A DNA stretch of 64,000 bases from Roseitalea sp. (GTDB lineage: Bacteria; Pseudomonadota; Alphaproteobacteria; Rhizobiales; Rhizobiaceae), in contig JAEPON010000014.1 in NCBI GenBank assembly GCA_017642895.1, positions 1 to 64,000 of the forward strand, given 5' to 3'. A program made the translations under genes and the position numbers. Below, piece by piece: positions 39,653 to 48,546 of this stretch (the stretch's first letter is position 1; every line of letters starts with the position of its first letter). A model generated the notes under the pieces. The model did no database searches. It was given only the letters and a program-made list of their open reading frames with translations, and was not told the DNA's origin.

Positions 39653-41533
39653 ATGCACGATGAAAGCCCCCCTTCGCTGCCCGCCGATCTTACGCCCTCC
39701 GCCGTCGATGAGGGCACAATCCGCCGTGATCTTGTGCAGGTCGCGCTTGGCCGAAAGCCGGCTGACCGGGTGGTTCGAGTCGGGCGCCTGTTCGATGCGG
39801 CGAGCCGCACATGGCTTGAGGACCAAGAGGTGGTGGTCCGCGGCCGCCGGATCGCCTTTGTCGGGCCCGCGGGCCATTGGCAAGGTGGAGCCAGAGACCG
39901 GATCGAACGGCTCGATCTTGCTGCCGTGCCCGGTTTTGGCGAGGTGCACAAGCATATCGAGAGTTCCCACCTGACGCCTGAGCACGAGGCGGCGCTGGTT
40001 CTGCCGCGCGGCAACACATGGACATGCGAGGCAAGTCATGAATTCTCAAACGTCAACGGGGCCAAGAACCTTGGCTTCTGGCTGACGGCGCGACGTGCCG
40101 GATGCGCGCTCAAAGTGTTTCCATTGCCCGGCTCGGCTGTTCCACCCACCGGATATGAAGTGTCCGGCGGCCATTTTGACGCCGGGGATCAGGCTCGGTT
40201 TCTGGCTTCCAGCCTACAAGTTGCCGGGCTTGACGAGGTGATGGACTGGCCCGCCGTCACCAATGCTGACAATCGGTCCCATCGGCGCTTGTGGGGGATG
40301 ATCGAAGCCACTTTTGCCGCGCGCGGCGTCATTGAAGGCCATGGCGCAGGCTTGCGTGCGCTTGGCGACATCAATGCCTTTGCCGCCGCCGGCCTGGCCT
40401 CCGACCACGAGGCGTGGACCGCCGAGGAGGCCTGGGACAAGCTCACTCATGGCGTGTTTCTGGAGATCCGGCCGCACTCGATGCCGGAGATCATCGGTGG
40501 ATTGCTCGAGCGCGGCCTCAAGGACTGGAGCCAAGTGGCGTTTGCAACCGACGACAGGTCCGCGTCCGACACCCTGCAAATGGGTGCGACCGACCACAAT
40601 GTGCGGCTCGCCATACAAAGCGGGCTGTCGCCTGAAGTTGCCTTGCAATGCGTGACGATCAATCCGGCGCGGCACATGCGCCTGACGCCCTGGGTGGGTG
40701 CCATTGCGCCGGGGCGTTACGCCGATCTGGTGTTGCTGAACGATGTCGAGCGCATTGCGATCGCGGAAGTCTGGGCGGATGGGCGGCAGGTATCGGCCGG
40801 CACAAGCTACATCGATGCGGTGCAAGACATCGCCTGGCCCGACTGGGCAACGCAGACAGTCAAGCTCAACCGCACTTTCAAGGCTGACGATTTCGCCATC
40901 CCGGCCCCAGCCGGGCGGAAGACCGTACAGGCGGCGCTGCTGCGGCCCTTCCATTGGGACGATGACTTTATCGAGACCGAGCTGACCGTTGCCGGCGGCC
41001 AGGTGGAGCGGGATACCGCCCGCAACATCACGAAGTTCGCCGTGGTCGACCGACATACGGGCGAGAGCCGCGTGGGGCGCATGTTCTGGCTCGGCTGCGG
41101 GCCGGCGACGCCCGATACGGCCGTCGGCTGCACCGTCGCCCATGACAGCCACAACCTTTGGGTCGTTGGATCTTCCGATGCGGCGATGGCGCAAGTGGTC
41201 AATGCCATCCACGAGATGCAGGGCGGCTGGGTGCTAGCGAGCGGCGGCATCATCAAAGCGCGTGTGCGCTACGAAGTCGGCGGTCTGATGACGGCGCGCT
41301 CGGCGCAGGAACTCGATGCGGACATGAAGCACCTCCATGCGGAAGCCGAGAAGATCGACTGGCTCTATGAGCCAACCTTTTCGCCCCGCTGGTTCCCGGG
41401 GTTTCCGGAGCGGTTGCAGTTCGCGACGCTCACCTGCGCGCCTTGGCGATGGGTGCTGGTCGCACCCAATGAGGCAGCGCCGGAAGGCTTGGTCAACGTC
41501 ATGACCGGCGAGAGCCATCGCGTGGTTTGGTGA
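39653..41533 (+). CDS. ade: Adenine deaminase family amidohydrolase
   Basis: Amidohydrolase-superfamily enzyme of 626 residues with the Ade architecture: short N-terminal beta part, TIM barrel and long C-terminal domain. PGFGEVHKHIESSHLTPEHE carries the metal His99 and His101; GVIEGHGAGLRA, FATDDRSASDTLQMGATDHNVRLAI and VTINPARHMRL are family blocks. In adenine deaminases the first motif is DxHVHIESS, so the EVHK variant is worth noting. It probably deaminates adenine or a related aminopurine. Divergent to the nucleoside hydrolase. Confidence 0.85.
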   Translation: MHDESPPSLPADLTPSAVDEGTIRRDLVQVALGRKPADRVVRVGRLFDAASRTWLEDQEVVVRGRRIAFVGPAGHWQGGARDRIERLDLAAVPGFGEVHKHIESSHLTPEHEAALVLPRGNTWTCEASHEFSNVNGAKNLGFWLTARRAGCALKVFPLPGSAVPPTGYEVSGGHFDAGDQARFLASSLQVAGLDEVMDWPAVTNADNRSHRRLWGMIEATFAARGVIEGHGAGLRALGDINAFAAAGLASDHEAWTAEEAWDKLTHGVFLEIRPHSMPEIIGGLLERGLKDWSQVAFATDDRSASDTLQMGATDHNVRLAIQSGLSPEVALQCVTINPARHMRLTPWVGAIAPGRYADLVLLNDVERIAIAEVWADGRQVSAGTSYIDAVQDIAWPDWATQTVKLNRTFKADDFAIPAPAGRKTVQAALLRPFHWDDDFIETELTVAGGQVERDTARNITKFAVVDRHTGESRVGRMFWLGCGPATPDTAVGCTVAHDSHNLWVVGSSDAAMAQVVNAIHEMQGGWVLASGGIIKARVRYEVGGLMTARSAQELDADMKHLHAEAEKIDWLYEPTFSPRWFPGFPERLQFATLTCAPWRWVLVAPNEAAPEGLVNVMTGESHRVVW

Positions 41534-41536
41534 CCC

Positions 41537-42928
41537 TCAGCCGGCAGCCAGCCTGTCGAGGATGCGCAGCCAACTGCGGATGCCCTTGTGATAGCTCGTC
41601 AGGTCATACTTCTCATTCGGGCTGTGAACGCGATTGTCAAAGCGCGCAAAACCGACAAGCAGCGCGTCCATGCCCAGCTGTTGCTTGAACGCCGTCAGGA
41701 TCGGGATGGAGCCGCCCGTGCCGGCGCAGGCGGCTTCGGTCTCCCACTCCTCGCTCAACGCTTCGAGGGTTTTGCGCAGCATTTCACCGTCATGCGGCAG
41801 CACGGTCGCGGCGCTAGTGCCATGCTCGGCAAAAGCGATCGCGCAATCTTGCGGCAAACGTGCGTGCAAATGCGCGCGGAATGCCGCGCGAACCTTGTTG
41901 GGGTCTTGTCTGTCAACGAGCCGGAGGGAAACCTTGGCCCGCGCACTGGACGGGATGACGGTCTTGAACCCATCGCCCGAAAAGCCCCCAGCAATGCCGT
42001 GAATCTCAAAGGATGGGCGCGCCCAAACCTGCTCCAAAACGGACCGGTTGGCTTCGCCCGCGGGTTGGGACAAGCCCACGCCACCCAGAAACGCCGATTG
42101 GTCGAAGGGCAGGCGCGCCCACTGCGCGCGCACTGCCTCGGGCAGTTCGGCGACATCGTCGTAAAAGCCGTCAATGGCAATCGAGCCGTCGGGCGTGCGC
42201 AGGCTGGCCAACAGATCCGCCAGGACCTGCAGAGGGTTCCGGGCGGCATTGCCGAAAATGCCGGAATGCAAGTCACGGTCGGCGGCGGTGATCGTGATTT
42301 CCTCGCCGACGAGCCCGCGCATCACCGTCGTGACAGCAGGTGTCTGCCGATCCCACATGTCCGTGTCGCAGACGAGCACCATGTCCGCTTGCAGCTCATT
42401 GCGTGTCTTGGCAAGGAACGGCTCAAGGCTGGGCGAGGCGATTTCCTCTTCGCCCTCGAACAGCATCGAGACCTTGAGCGGCAGCGCGCCGTTCGCCGCC
42501 TTCCAAGCCCGGCAGGCCTCCACGAAGGTCAGAAGCTGACCTTTGTCATCGGATGCGCCGCGCCCGGTGATCCACGTCTCCCCGTCAGGCTGCAGGACAA
42601 GTGCCGGCTCGAAGGGCGGGCGCTCCCATGCCTCCAGCGGATCGACCGGCTGCACGTCATAGTGGCCGTAAAACAAGACGTGCGGTACGCCCTTTGGAGC
42701 GCCACGGTCATGGGCAACGACCATGGGATGGAGTTCTGTCGAGCGCACGCTTGCGTCAAACCCCAGCCCATCGAGCTCGTCCTTCAGCCACTGTGCCGCA
42801 CGCCGGCAGTCCTCGGCGTGGGTCGGGTCGGTGGAGATCGATGGAATCCTGATGAGTGCCATCAACCGTTCAAGGCTCGCATCCAACTGTTCATCGGCAA
42901 CGGCCAACGCCTTTTTGAGCGCTGTCAT
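41537..42928 (-). CDS. M20 family dipeptidase
   Basis: Zinc-dependent M20 peptidase of 463 residues, CNDP/succinyl-diaminopimelate desuccinylase-like. YGHYDVQPVD, GRGASDDKGQ, LFEGEEEIASPSLEPF and VCDTDMW are the metal and catalytic blocks in order; GGSIPI and the late HSPNEKYDLTSYHKGI are also family-typical. It starts with a four-base overlap on the upstream amidohydrolase, at the end of the ABC importer operon. It probably hydrolyses an imported peptide-like or N-acyl compound. Confidence 0.9.
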   Translation of the reverse strand: MTALKKALAVADEQLDASLERLMALIRIPSISTDPTHAEDCRRAAQWLKDELDGLGFDASVRSTELHPMVVAHDRGAPKGVPHVLFYGHYDVQPVDPLEAWERPPFEPALVLQPDGETWITGRGASDDKGQLLTFVEACRAWKAANGALPLKVSMLFEGEEEIASPSLEPFLAKTRNELQADMVLVCDTDMWDRQTPAVTTVMRGLVGEEITITAADRDLHSGIFGNAARNPLQVLADLLASLRTPDGSIAIDGFYDDVAELPEAVRAQWARLPFDQSAFLGGVGLSQPAGEANRSVLEQVWARPSFEIHGIAGGFSGDGFKTVIPSSARAKVSLRLVDRQDPNKVRAAFRAHLHARLPQDCAIAFAEHGTSAATVLPHDGEMLRKTLEALSEEWETEAACAGTGGSIPILTAFKQQLGMDALLVGFARFDNRVHSPNEKYDLTSYHKGIRSWLRILDRLAAG

Positions 42929-44250
42929 GACGTGCCTCCGTCGATGCGGGCCATCTCGGCTTTGAATTCGGTGGCGATCTGTCCGGCATCGCGCAGCACT
43001 TTTCTGCGCTCCAATGTGAGAACGTCGCGGTCGCGCATGAGCCAGCGACCCGCGACCATCACGTCGGTGACATCCTCCGGCTGCGCTGCAAAAACCAGCG
43101 TCGCATAGGGATCATAAACGGGCTGAAGGCGCGGTGTGTCGAGCGCGATGCGGATGATGTCGGCCTGCTTGCCCGGTTCGAGCGAACCGACCCGCAGGTC
43201 CATACCCAGCACGCGCGCGCCCTCGATGGTCGCCATGCGAATGATGTCGACAGCGGGCATCGGCTTGCGGCTGCCGCCGAGCAGTTTGGCGAACATCGAA
43301 ACCGGTCCGAACTGGGCGAAGAGATCGAGCGTGTTGCCGCTCATCGGCCCGTCGGTGGCGATACCCACCGGAATACCGGCGGCACGCATCGCGGCGACCG
43401 GGGCAATGCCACGCCCCGCCTTGGCGTTGGAGCGGGCGTTATGCGCGACCCGGACGCCGGCTTCCGCCAGGCGCCCGATCTCAGCCTCGTCAAGGTGCAG
43501 GCAGTGGGCGGCAATCAGACCGTCGATGAGAAGCTCTGCCCGATCCACCACTTCGACGGGTCGGCAGCCATGGGTGCGTTCGGCCCACGCCATCTCCGAT
43601 CCCATTTCGGCGAGATGGATCTGCACCGGCACCGCCGGGTGGTCCGTTGCCCATTGCGCGACCCGCTTCATAACCGCGATGTCGGTTGAATAGGGTGCAT
43701 GGGGGGCAATCGATGGCGTGATGCGCGGATGGTCGGCAAATGCGCCGACCAGCAGTTCGGTGAGCGCAAAGCCCTCGTCGATGCTGGCGTGATCGGGCGG
43801 ATCAAAGTCCGCGATGGTCTGGCCGACGACACCACGCAGCCCGGCCTCATCAAGGACATGACCCACTTCGGTCTCGTGATAATACATGTCCGCGACAGTG
43901 GTTACGCCCGCGCGGATCAGTTCCCAGCAGGCCAGCGCCGTGCCAACACGCACCATGCGCGGCGAGACGAACTTGCGCTCCATCGGCAGCACATAGCGGA
44001 ACAACCGGTCGTCCACATCCTCGCCGAGCCCCCGAAACAGCGTCATCGGCAGATGGGCGTGCGGGTTGACCATGCCCGGCATCACGATGTCGCCTTCGAC
44101 ATCCGTGATGTCGGCATCGATACTGCCCGGCCCCGGACCCGCGCCGGCCGAAACGATCCTGTCATCTTCGATCAGCACATGGCCGGCTTCGATCACCGGC
44201 ATGTCCGGTGTACAGGGCAGCAGCAGAGCGTTGCGGATGAGCGTTTTCAT
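42925..44250 (-). CDS. TRZ/ATZ/SAH-deaminase-type amidohydrolase
   Basis: Metal-dependent amidohydrolase of about 441 residues. MPGMVNPHAHLPMTLFRG gives the HxH motif, VQIHLAEMGSEM and AAHCLHLDE further metal His, and GIATDGPMSGNTLDLF the catalytic Asp. The family includes adenosylhomocysteine/methylthioadenosine deaminase, guanine deaminase and triazine hydrolases. Start MKTLIRNALL overlaps the ABC ATPase stop by four bases. Together with the nucleoside hydrolase and adenine deaminase it suggests purine-like chemistry. Confidence 0.87.
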   Translation of the reverse strand: MKTLIRNALLLPCTPDMPVIEAGHVLIEDDRIVSAGAGPGPGSIDADITDVEGDIVMPGMVNPHAHLPMTLFRGLGEDVDDRLFRYVLPMERKFVSPRMVRVGTALACWELIRAGVTTVADMYYHETEVGHVLDEAGLRGVVGQTIADFDPPDHASIDEGFALTELLVGAFADHPRITPSIAPHAPYSTDIAVMKRVAQWATDHPAVPVQIHLAEMGSEMAWAERTHGCRPVEVVDRAELLIDGLIAAHCLHLDEAEIGRLAEAGVRVAHNARSNAKAGRGIAPVAAMRAAGIPVGIATDGPMSGNTLDLFAQFGPVSMFAKLLGGSRKPMPAVDIIRMATIEGARVLGMDLRVGSLEPGKQADIIRIALDTPRLQPVYDPYATLVFAAQPEDVTDVMVAGRWLMRDRDVLTLERRKVLRDAGQIATEFKAEMARIDGGTS

Positions 44251-45317
44251 GGCGCCTCTTCCGCCGGCAGGATGCAACATTGCTCGAGCTCCGGAACAAG
44301 TCGCGCCGTGGCTCCAATGTCCAATGGCCGAGACAATGGCCCCGCCGCGACAAGATGGCCGGCGGGCGTTTCGGCCTGATAGTGATAGGCGCGGCCCAGA
44401 TAGGTGCGCAGGCCCAGCGTCGACGGGATCCCCTCGGCGTCGGCGTCGGGGCTGACACGCAGCCCGTCCGGGCGCGTCGCCAGCGTGAAGCGGTCGGGCA
44501 CCGCACCGAGTTGCTCCTGGTCAAGCACGACCGAGATACCACCATCGCCCTTGGCGTGCACGATCGACCCTTGCCGGGTCGCCGATGTGAGCGGGATCAG
44601 GTTTTCGAAGCCGACAAAGCGCGCAACGAAGGCGTTCGACGGACGCTGGTAGAGCACTTCCGGCGTATCGAACTGGCGGATACGCCCGGCATCCATGATG
44701 GCGACACGGTCGGAGATCGAAAACGCCTCTTCCTGATCGTGGGTGACGAACACCGAGGTCGTGCCGTTGGCGCGCTGCAACTGGCGAATTTCAACGCGCA
44801 TATCGACACGCAACTTCGCATCGAGGTTCGAAAGCGGCTCGTCAAACATCAAGAGCTGCGGTTCAATGACCAGCGCGCGGGCGAGCGCGACTCGCTGGCG
44901 CTGGCCGCCCGACAGTTCGCCCGGCAGGCGCTCGGCCAGATCGGCGAGACCGACGCGCTGCAACATGTCGTCAGCCTTTCGCGTCCGCTCCGCGCTGCCC
45001 ATGCCGCGCTGTTTGAGCCCGAACGCGACGTTGTCGAGCACGCTCAAATGCGGAAACAACGCATAGTTCTGGAACACCAGTCCGATGTTGCGGCGATGCG
45101 CCGGCAGGCGGGTCAGGTCGGTATCGCCGAGGCGGATCGCACCGGCTGTCGGCGCCAGAAAGCCAGCGGTCAGTCGCAAAGTCGTCGTCTTGCCGCAACC
45201 CGAGGCGCCAAGCAGTGACACCAGTTCGCCGGCGCCGACATCGAGCGAGAGGTCGTCGAGCACCTTGGTGGTGCCGTAGTGAGCGGTGAGATGTTCAAGA
45301 GAAAGAGGGGCGGCCAT
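44247..45317 (-). CDS. potA: ABC transporter ATPase (spermidine/putrescine type)
   Basis: PotA-like ATPase of 356 residues. Walker A is LLGASGCGKTTTLR, the signature LSGGQRQRVALARAL, Walker B LLMFDEPLSNLDA, and a C-terminal TOBE-type domain follows. It powers the PotB/PotC-like permeases encoded upstream on the same strand. Related ATPases serve iron, thiamine and phosphonate importers, so the symbol denotes family type, not proven polyamine transport. Confidence 0.85.
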   Translation of the reverse strand: MAAPLSLEHLTAHYGTTKVLDDLSLDVGAGELVSLLGASGCGKTTTLRLTAGFLAPTAGAIRLGDTDLTRLPAHRRNIGLVFQNYALFPHLSVLDNVAFGLKQRGMGSAERTRKADDMLQRVGLADLAERLPGELSGGQRQRVALARALVIEPQLLMFDEPLSNLDAKLRVDMRVEIRQLQRANGTTSVFVTHDQEEAFSISDRVAIMDAGRIRQFDTPEVLYQRPSNAFVARFVGFENLIPLTSATRQGSIVHAKGDGGISVVLDQEQLGAVPDRFTLATRPDGLRVSPDADAEGIPSTLGLRTYLGRAYHYQAETPAGHLVAAGPLSRPLDIGATARLVPELEQCCILPAEEAP

Positions 45318-45330
45318 GTCGATCCGGGAG

Positions 45331-46119
45331 CTATTTGGTCAGGAAGGTCAGGCCGAGCGTGCGCTCGACGACAGCCATGACGGCGACGGTAAGAAACATC
45401 AAGAGCACGGAGACCGATGCGATCACGGGATCAAAGAACTGCTCGACATGTGCGAGGATCTGGATCGGAAGCGTGGAAATTCCCGGCCCTGTGAGAAACA
45501 GGGCCACCGACACATCGTTGATCGAGGTGATGAAGGCCAGGATGAACGCGGCGATAACGCCCGACCGGACGTTCGGCAGAACCACGGTGAAGAACGTCTT
45601 CCAGGGCGGCGAACCGAGGCTGATCGCGGCCTCTTCAATGGAAAAGTCAAACGACGCCAGGCTGGCCGAGATAACGCGCACGCAATAGGGCAGGACCAGA
45701 AGCGTGTGGCCGATCAGCAGCGTCGAGAAGACCGGGAGACCAGCGCCGACCTGCACAGAACGCAAAAGCGAAAAGCCCAGCACGATCTCAGGCACCAGGA
45801 TCGGCAGAACGAACAGTGTCGATAGCCAGCCGGGCAGTTGAACGCGATAACGGTTGAGCGCATAGGCGGCGGGAATGCCGATGATCAGCGCGAAGCAGGT
45901 TGCCAGCGTTGCGACCTGAAAGCTGGTCACCATCGTACGGCGGAACGCGGCCATCTCAAAGATCCGCTCGAACCAGCGCAGCGACAGTCCCTGCGGCGGG
46001 AAGGTCAGAAACGTCGTGTCCGACAGGGAGGAGCCAATCACGATAATCAGCGGGCCCATCAGGAAGATGTAGACAAGAACGGCAAACGCGATAAGGCCGG
46101 GGTGAAGTCTGCCGGTCAT
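45331..46119 (-). CDS. potC: ABC transporter permease (PotC type)
   Basis: Permease of 262 residues with about six transmembrane helices. The EAA loop DFSIEEAAISLGSPPWKTFFTVVLPNVRSGVIAAFILAF contacts the ATPase. It overlaps the PotB-type gene by four bases and precedes the ATPase gene by 13. Second membrane half of the importer. Confidence 0.87.
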   Translation of the reverse strand: MTGRLHPGLIAFAVLVYIFLMGPLIIVIGSSLSDTTFLTFPPQGLSLRWFERIFEMAAFRRTMVTSFQVATLATCFALIIGIPAAYALNRYRVQLPGWLSTLFVLPILVPEIVLGFSLLRSVQVGAGLPVFSTLLIGHTLLVLPYCVRVISASLASFDFSIEEAAISLGSPPWKTFFTVVLPNVRSGVIAAFILAFITSINDVSVALFLTGPGISTLPIQILAHVEQFFDPVIASVSVLLMFLTVAVMAVVERTLGLTFLTK

Positions 46120-46943
46120 GTCGACATCGGATTGAGGCGTTTGGCGATGCGGGTCATGCCAAGAACGACGGCAAGGGTGACGACGACCATGATCGCCGCG
46201 ATCGTCGAAGCGCTGTCCCAGTCAAAGGCCACCATGGCCTGTTGATGCAAAAAGGTGCCCATGACCATGACGCTTTCGCCGCCGACCAGTTGCGGTGTGG
46301 CGTAGGCGGTGAAAGAGCCGGTGAAGACGAGAACAGCGCCGACGATCAGGCCCGGTACGGCCAGTGGGAAAATCACCTGCCGAAAGGTTTGAAATGGACT
46401 CGCACCAAGCGATGATGATGCCTGGATCAAATCGTCGGGAATGTTCTCGAGCACGCCGACCAGCGTCAGTATCATCAACGGCACGAACAGATAGACCATG
46501 GCGATGATCACGGCGCCTTGGGTGTAGAGCATCGGGAATGGTGCGCCCTCGACGCCCAACCAGACGAGCGCATTGTTGACCATGCCGTTGCGGCCCAAAA
46601 GGATCAGAAACGCAAAAGAGCGAACAACGACGCCTGTCAGAAGCGGAAACACAGCAGCGATAATCAGAACCGAACGCCAGCGCGCAGGCGCGCGCGAGAC
46701 GACATAGGCGGTCAGAAAACCGATCAGCAGCGAAAAAACGGTCGTTAGCAGAGCGATCTCGAGCGTCCGCCAAAGCACGGTGCGTCGAAAGCCACTGCCG
46801 AGAAAGGCCAGGTAGGAGCCCAAGGGGCCCGCATCCGTTGTAAAGGTCGCCCCGATTGTCGCGCCGACAGGCACAATCAGGCAGAGGACGACCAACGCCG
46901 TTGCGGGCGCCGACATCACCCAACCCATGAAGCGTTTGAGCAC
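46116..46943 (-). CDS. potB: ABC transporter permease (PotB type)
   Basis: Permease of 275 residues. The EAA-type loop IPDDLIQASSSLGASPFQTFRQVIFPLAVPGLIVGAVLVF and repeated hydrophobic helices place it as the PotB partner of the next gene. It begins at a GTG with AGGGGA upstream. A hairpin separates it from the binding-protein gene, which would favour higher binding-protein expression. Confidence 0.87.
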   Translation of the reverse strand: MLKRFMGWVMSAPATALVVLCLIVPVGATIGATFTTDAGPLGSYLAFLGSGFRRTVLWRTLEIALLTTVFSLLIGFLTAYVVSRAPARWRSVLIIAAVFPLLTGVVVRSFAFLILLGRNGMVNNALVWLGVEGAPFPMLYTQGAVIIAMVYLFVPLMILTLVGVLENIPDDLIQASSSLGASPFQTFRQVIFPLAVPGLIVGAVLVFTGSFTAYATPQLVGGESVMVMGTFLHQQAMVAFDWDSASTIAAIMVVVTLAVVLGMTRIAKRLNPMST

Positions 46944-46978
46944 CGGTTCCGGTCCCCTTGCTGGCCGCTGAATGCGTT

Positions 46979-47008
46979 GGCGCCCGGCCTTCTGGAAAGC
47001 CGGACGCC
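46979..47008 (-). other. Intercistronic hairpin between binding protein and permease genes
   Basis: GGCGCCCGGC (46979-46988) and GCCGGACGCC (46999-47008) pair with one mismatch across ten bases. It starts eight bases after the binding-protein stop. No T tract. Such stems typically stabilise the binding-protein message. Confidence 0.55.
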
Positions 47009-47015
47009 GGTTCGC

Positions 47016-48050
47016 TTATCCGCCGAACAATTCGTTCCAGCGGTTGATCCAGTCGACCTTGGCGGTGTTCATGCGCTCATAGTCGACACGCTTGAGGCTG
47101 CCCAGCATCTCTTCGCCATAGGTCCATTGCGCCGCCGCCTCCGGCGAGAGTTCGACTGCCGCATGGACCGGCGCATCGACACCGTTTTCCGCCAGCACCT
47201 TCTGCCGCTCTGGGTCGAGCACGAAATTGATGAACTCGTGCGCCAGCTCGACATTTTCCGCACCGGTCGGAATGTTGAGCGTGTTCAGCGTGGCGATGTC
47301 ACCATCGTCCAGATCCGCCCATACGATGGTCGGCACCGCATCTTGAAGCCGCCCCAACGCAAAATCCTGCGCCAGCGACACGGTTATCTCACCGGTCGAG
47401 AACAAATTGATCATCTCCGAGCCGGTGTTATAGTTTTTCAGGATATTGCCTCTGATCGCTTCAAGCTCTCCAAATGCCGGGTTGGCGTCCTCAAACGCAT
47501 CGGTGCCTGCCTTGTCGCCCGCGATCATGACGACCATGGGGCCGGCGGTCGTCGTGATACCCGGCAGCGAAACCGAACTGGCCAGATCTTCGCGCCACAG
47601 ATCCGACCACTGACTGATTGGCGGCTCCACTTTGGCGCTGTCGTAGACGATGCCGACACGACCGATCGTGTAGGCCGGACCATATTCGCCCTGCGGGGCC
47701 TGTGCCATCTCATGCAGACCGTCAATATTGGGCACTTTCGAGCGGTCAATGGGTTGGAACAGACCCTCTTCGATGCCCTGCTGTGAGAAGCTGTCGGTGA
47801 GGTAAATGACGTCGACCCCTTTGCCGCCGCGGATTTTGATCTTGTTCAGACGATCGGCATTGTTGCCCGTTTCGAAGACCAGTTCGCAGCTACATTGCTC
47901 CTGAAACGGCTGGACGATGAACTCGTCCAGTTTTTCGCCGTTGAAACCCCACCAGGAAACCGTCAGCGTCTCTGCCTGAGCACTGAGCGGCGATCCGACA
48001 AACGCCAAGGCAACTGCGCCAGCCAGCGCACACGTTTTCCGCAAAACCAT
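47016..48050 (-). CDS. potD: ABC transporter substrate-binding protein (PotD type)
   Basis: Periplasmic binding protein of about 344 residues. The chosen ATG has AAGGA eight bases upstream and yields a clean Sec signal, MVLRKTCALAGAVALAFVG, with cleavage after SAQA. The frame is open nine codons further upstream. The mature part starts ETLTVSWWGFNGEKLDEFI, typical of the spermidine/putrescine-binding fold. GVDVIYLTDSF and PYTIGRVGIVYDS-like AYTIGRVGIVYDSAK follow. The ligand is unknown; the coupled hydrolases suggest a nitrogen-rich compound rather than a polyamine. Confidence 0.85.
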   Translation of the reverse strand: MVLRKTCALAGAVALAFVGSPLSAQAETLTVSWWGFNGEKLDEFIVQPFQEQCSCELVFETGNNADRLNKIKIRGGKGVDVIYLTDSFSQQGIEEGLFQPIDRSKVPNIDGLHEMAQAPQGEYGPAYTIGRVGIVYDSAKVEPPISQWSDLWREDLASSVSLPGITTTAGPMVVMIAGDKAGTDAFEDANPAFGELEAIRGNILKNYNTGSEMINLFSTGEITVSLAQDFALGRLQDAVPTIVWADLDDGDIATLNTLNIPTGAENVELAHEFINFVLDPERQKVLAENGVDAPVHAAVELSPEAAAQWTYGEEMLGSLKRVDYERMNTAKVDWINRWNELFGG

Positions 48051-48122
48051 AAGCATAATCCTTGATTTGGACATCACCGCATAGCGCCCGTGAGGAACTG
48101 ACCGAGCCGGCGAAAGGGACGA

Positions 48123-48139
48123 TGGAAGCTAGTCTTCCA
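48123..48139. promoter_or_regulatory. Palindrome upstream of the ABC importer operon
   Basis: TGGAAG (48123-48128) and CTTCCA (48134-48139) are perfect arms around CTAGT, 73 bases upstream of the binding-protein start. The symmetry and spacing suit a dimeric regulator and resemble IclR-type TGGAA/TTCCA boxes. The remaining stretch 48140-48546 has open frames on both strands but nothing I recognise as a gene. Confidence 0.4.
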
Positions 48140-48546
48140 AAATCAGATGGACGGCGCAAGAGCACATCGCTGTCAGATGATTTCTGGGGTTGCCCAACTC
48201 GCATTTGAAGATCGCCCCGACCGAACTGCAAAAAGACGGCGCCAAAATGCCGAAGGATCGGCTCTTTTCGTATCGTGGTGACCAGCCATGTCGCCGGCCG
48301 CCATTGAGCCGTCCGGAAACGAAAAGCCTGGATGCGGGTCTCGGTCATTTCGCCCAGGCAGCACCAAAGCCCGTATGCGGATGCGGTTTCCAGTCGCCGA
48401 ACGAGATGAGCTACACTCCGGCCCTTGAAATCGAGCGATTTCAGGCGCCTTCCAGCGGACGCATCCGGAAACAGCAAGGCAACAAACGGCCTTGTGCGCC
48501 ACGAAAATGCGCGAAGGGCTGTCATGCAGATCTGATGCCGGCGGCC

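Noticed and set aside
47890-48525. Minus-strand open frame of 211 codons upstream of the ABC binding protein
   Set aside because: It runs out of frame into the signal-peptide region of the binding protein and shows no domain or ribosome site.
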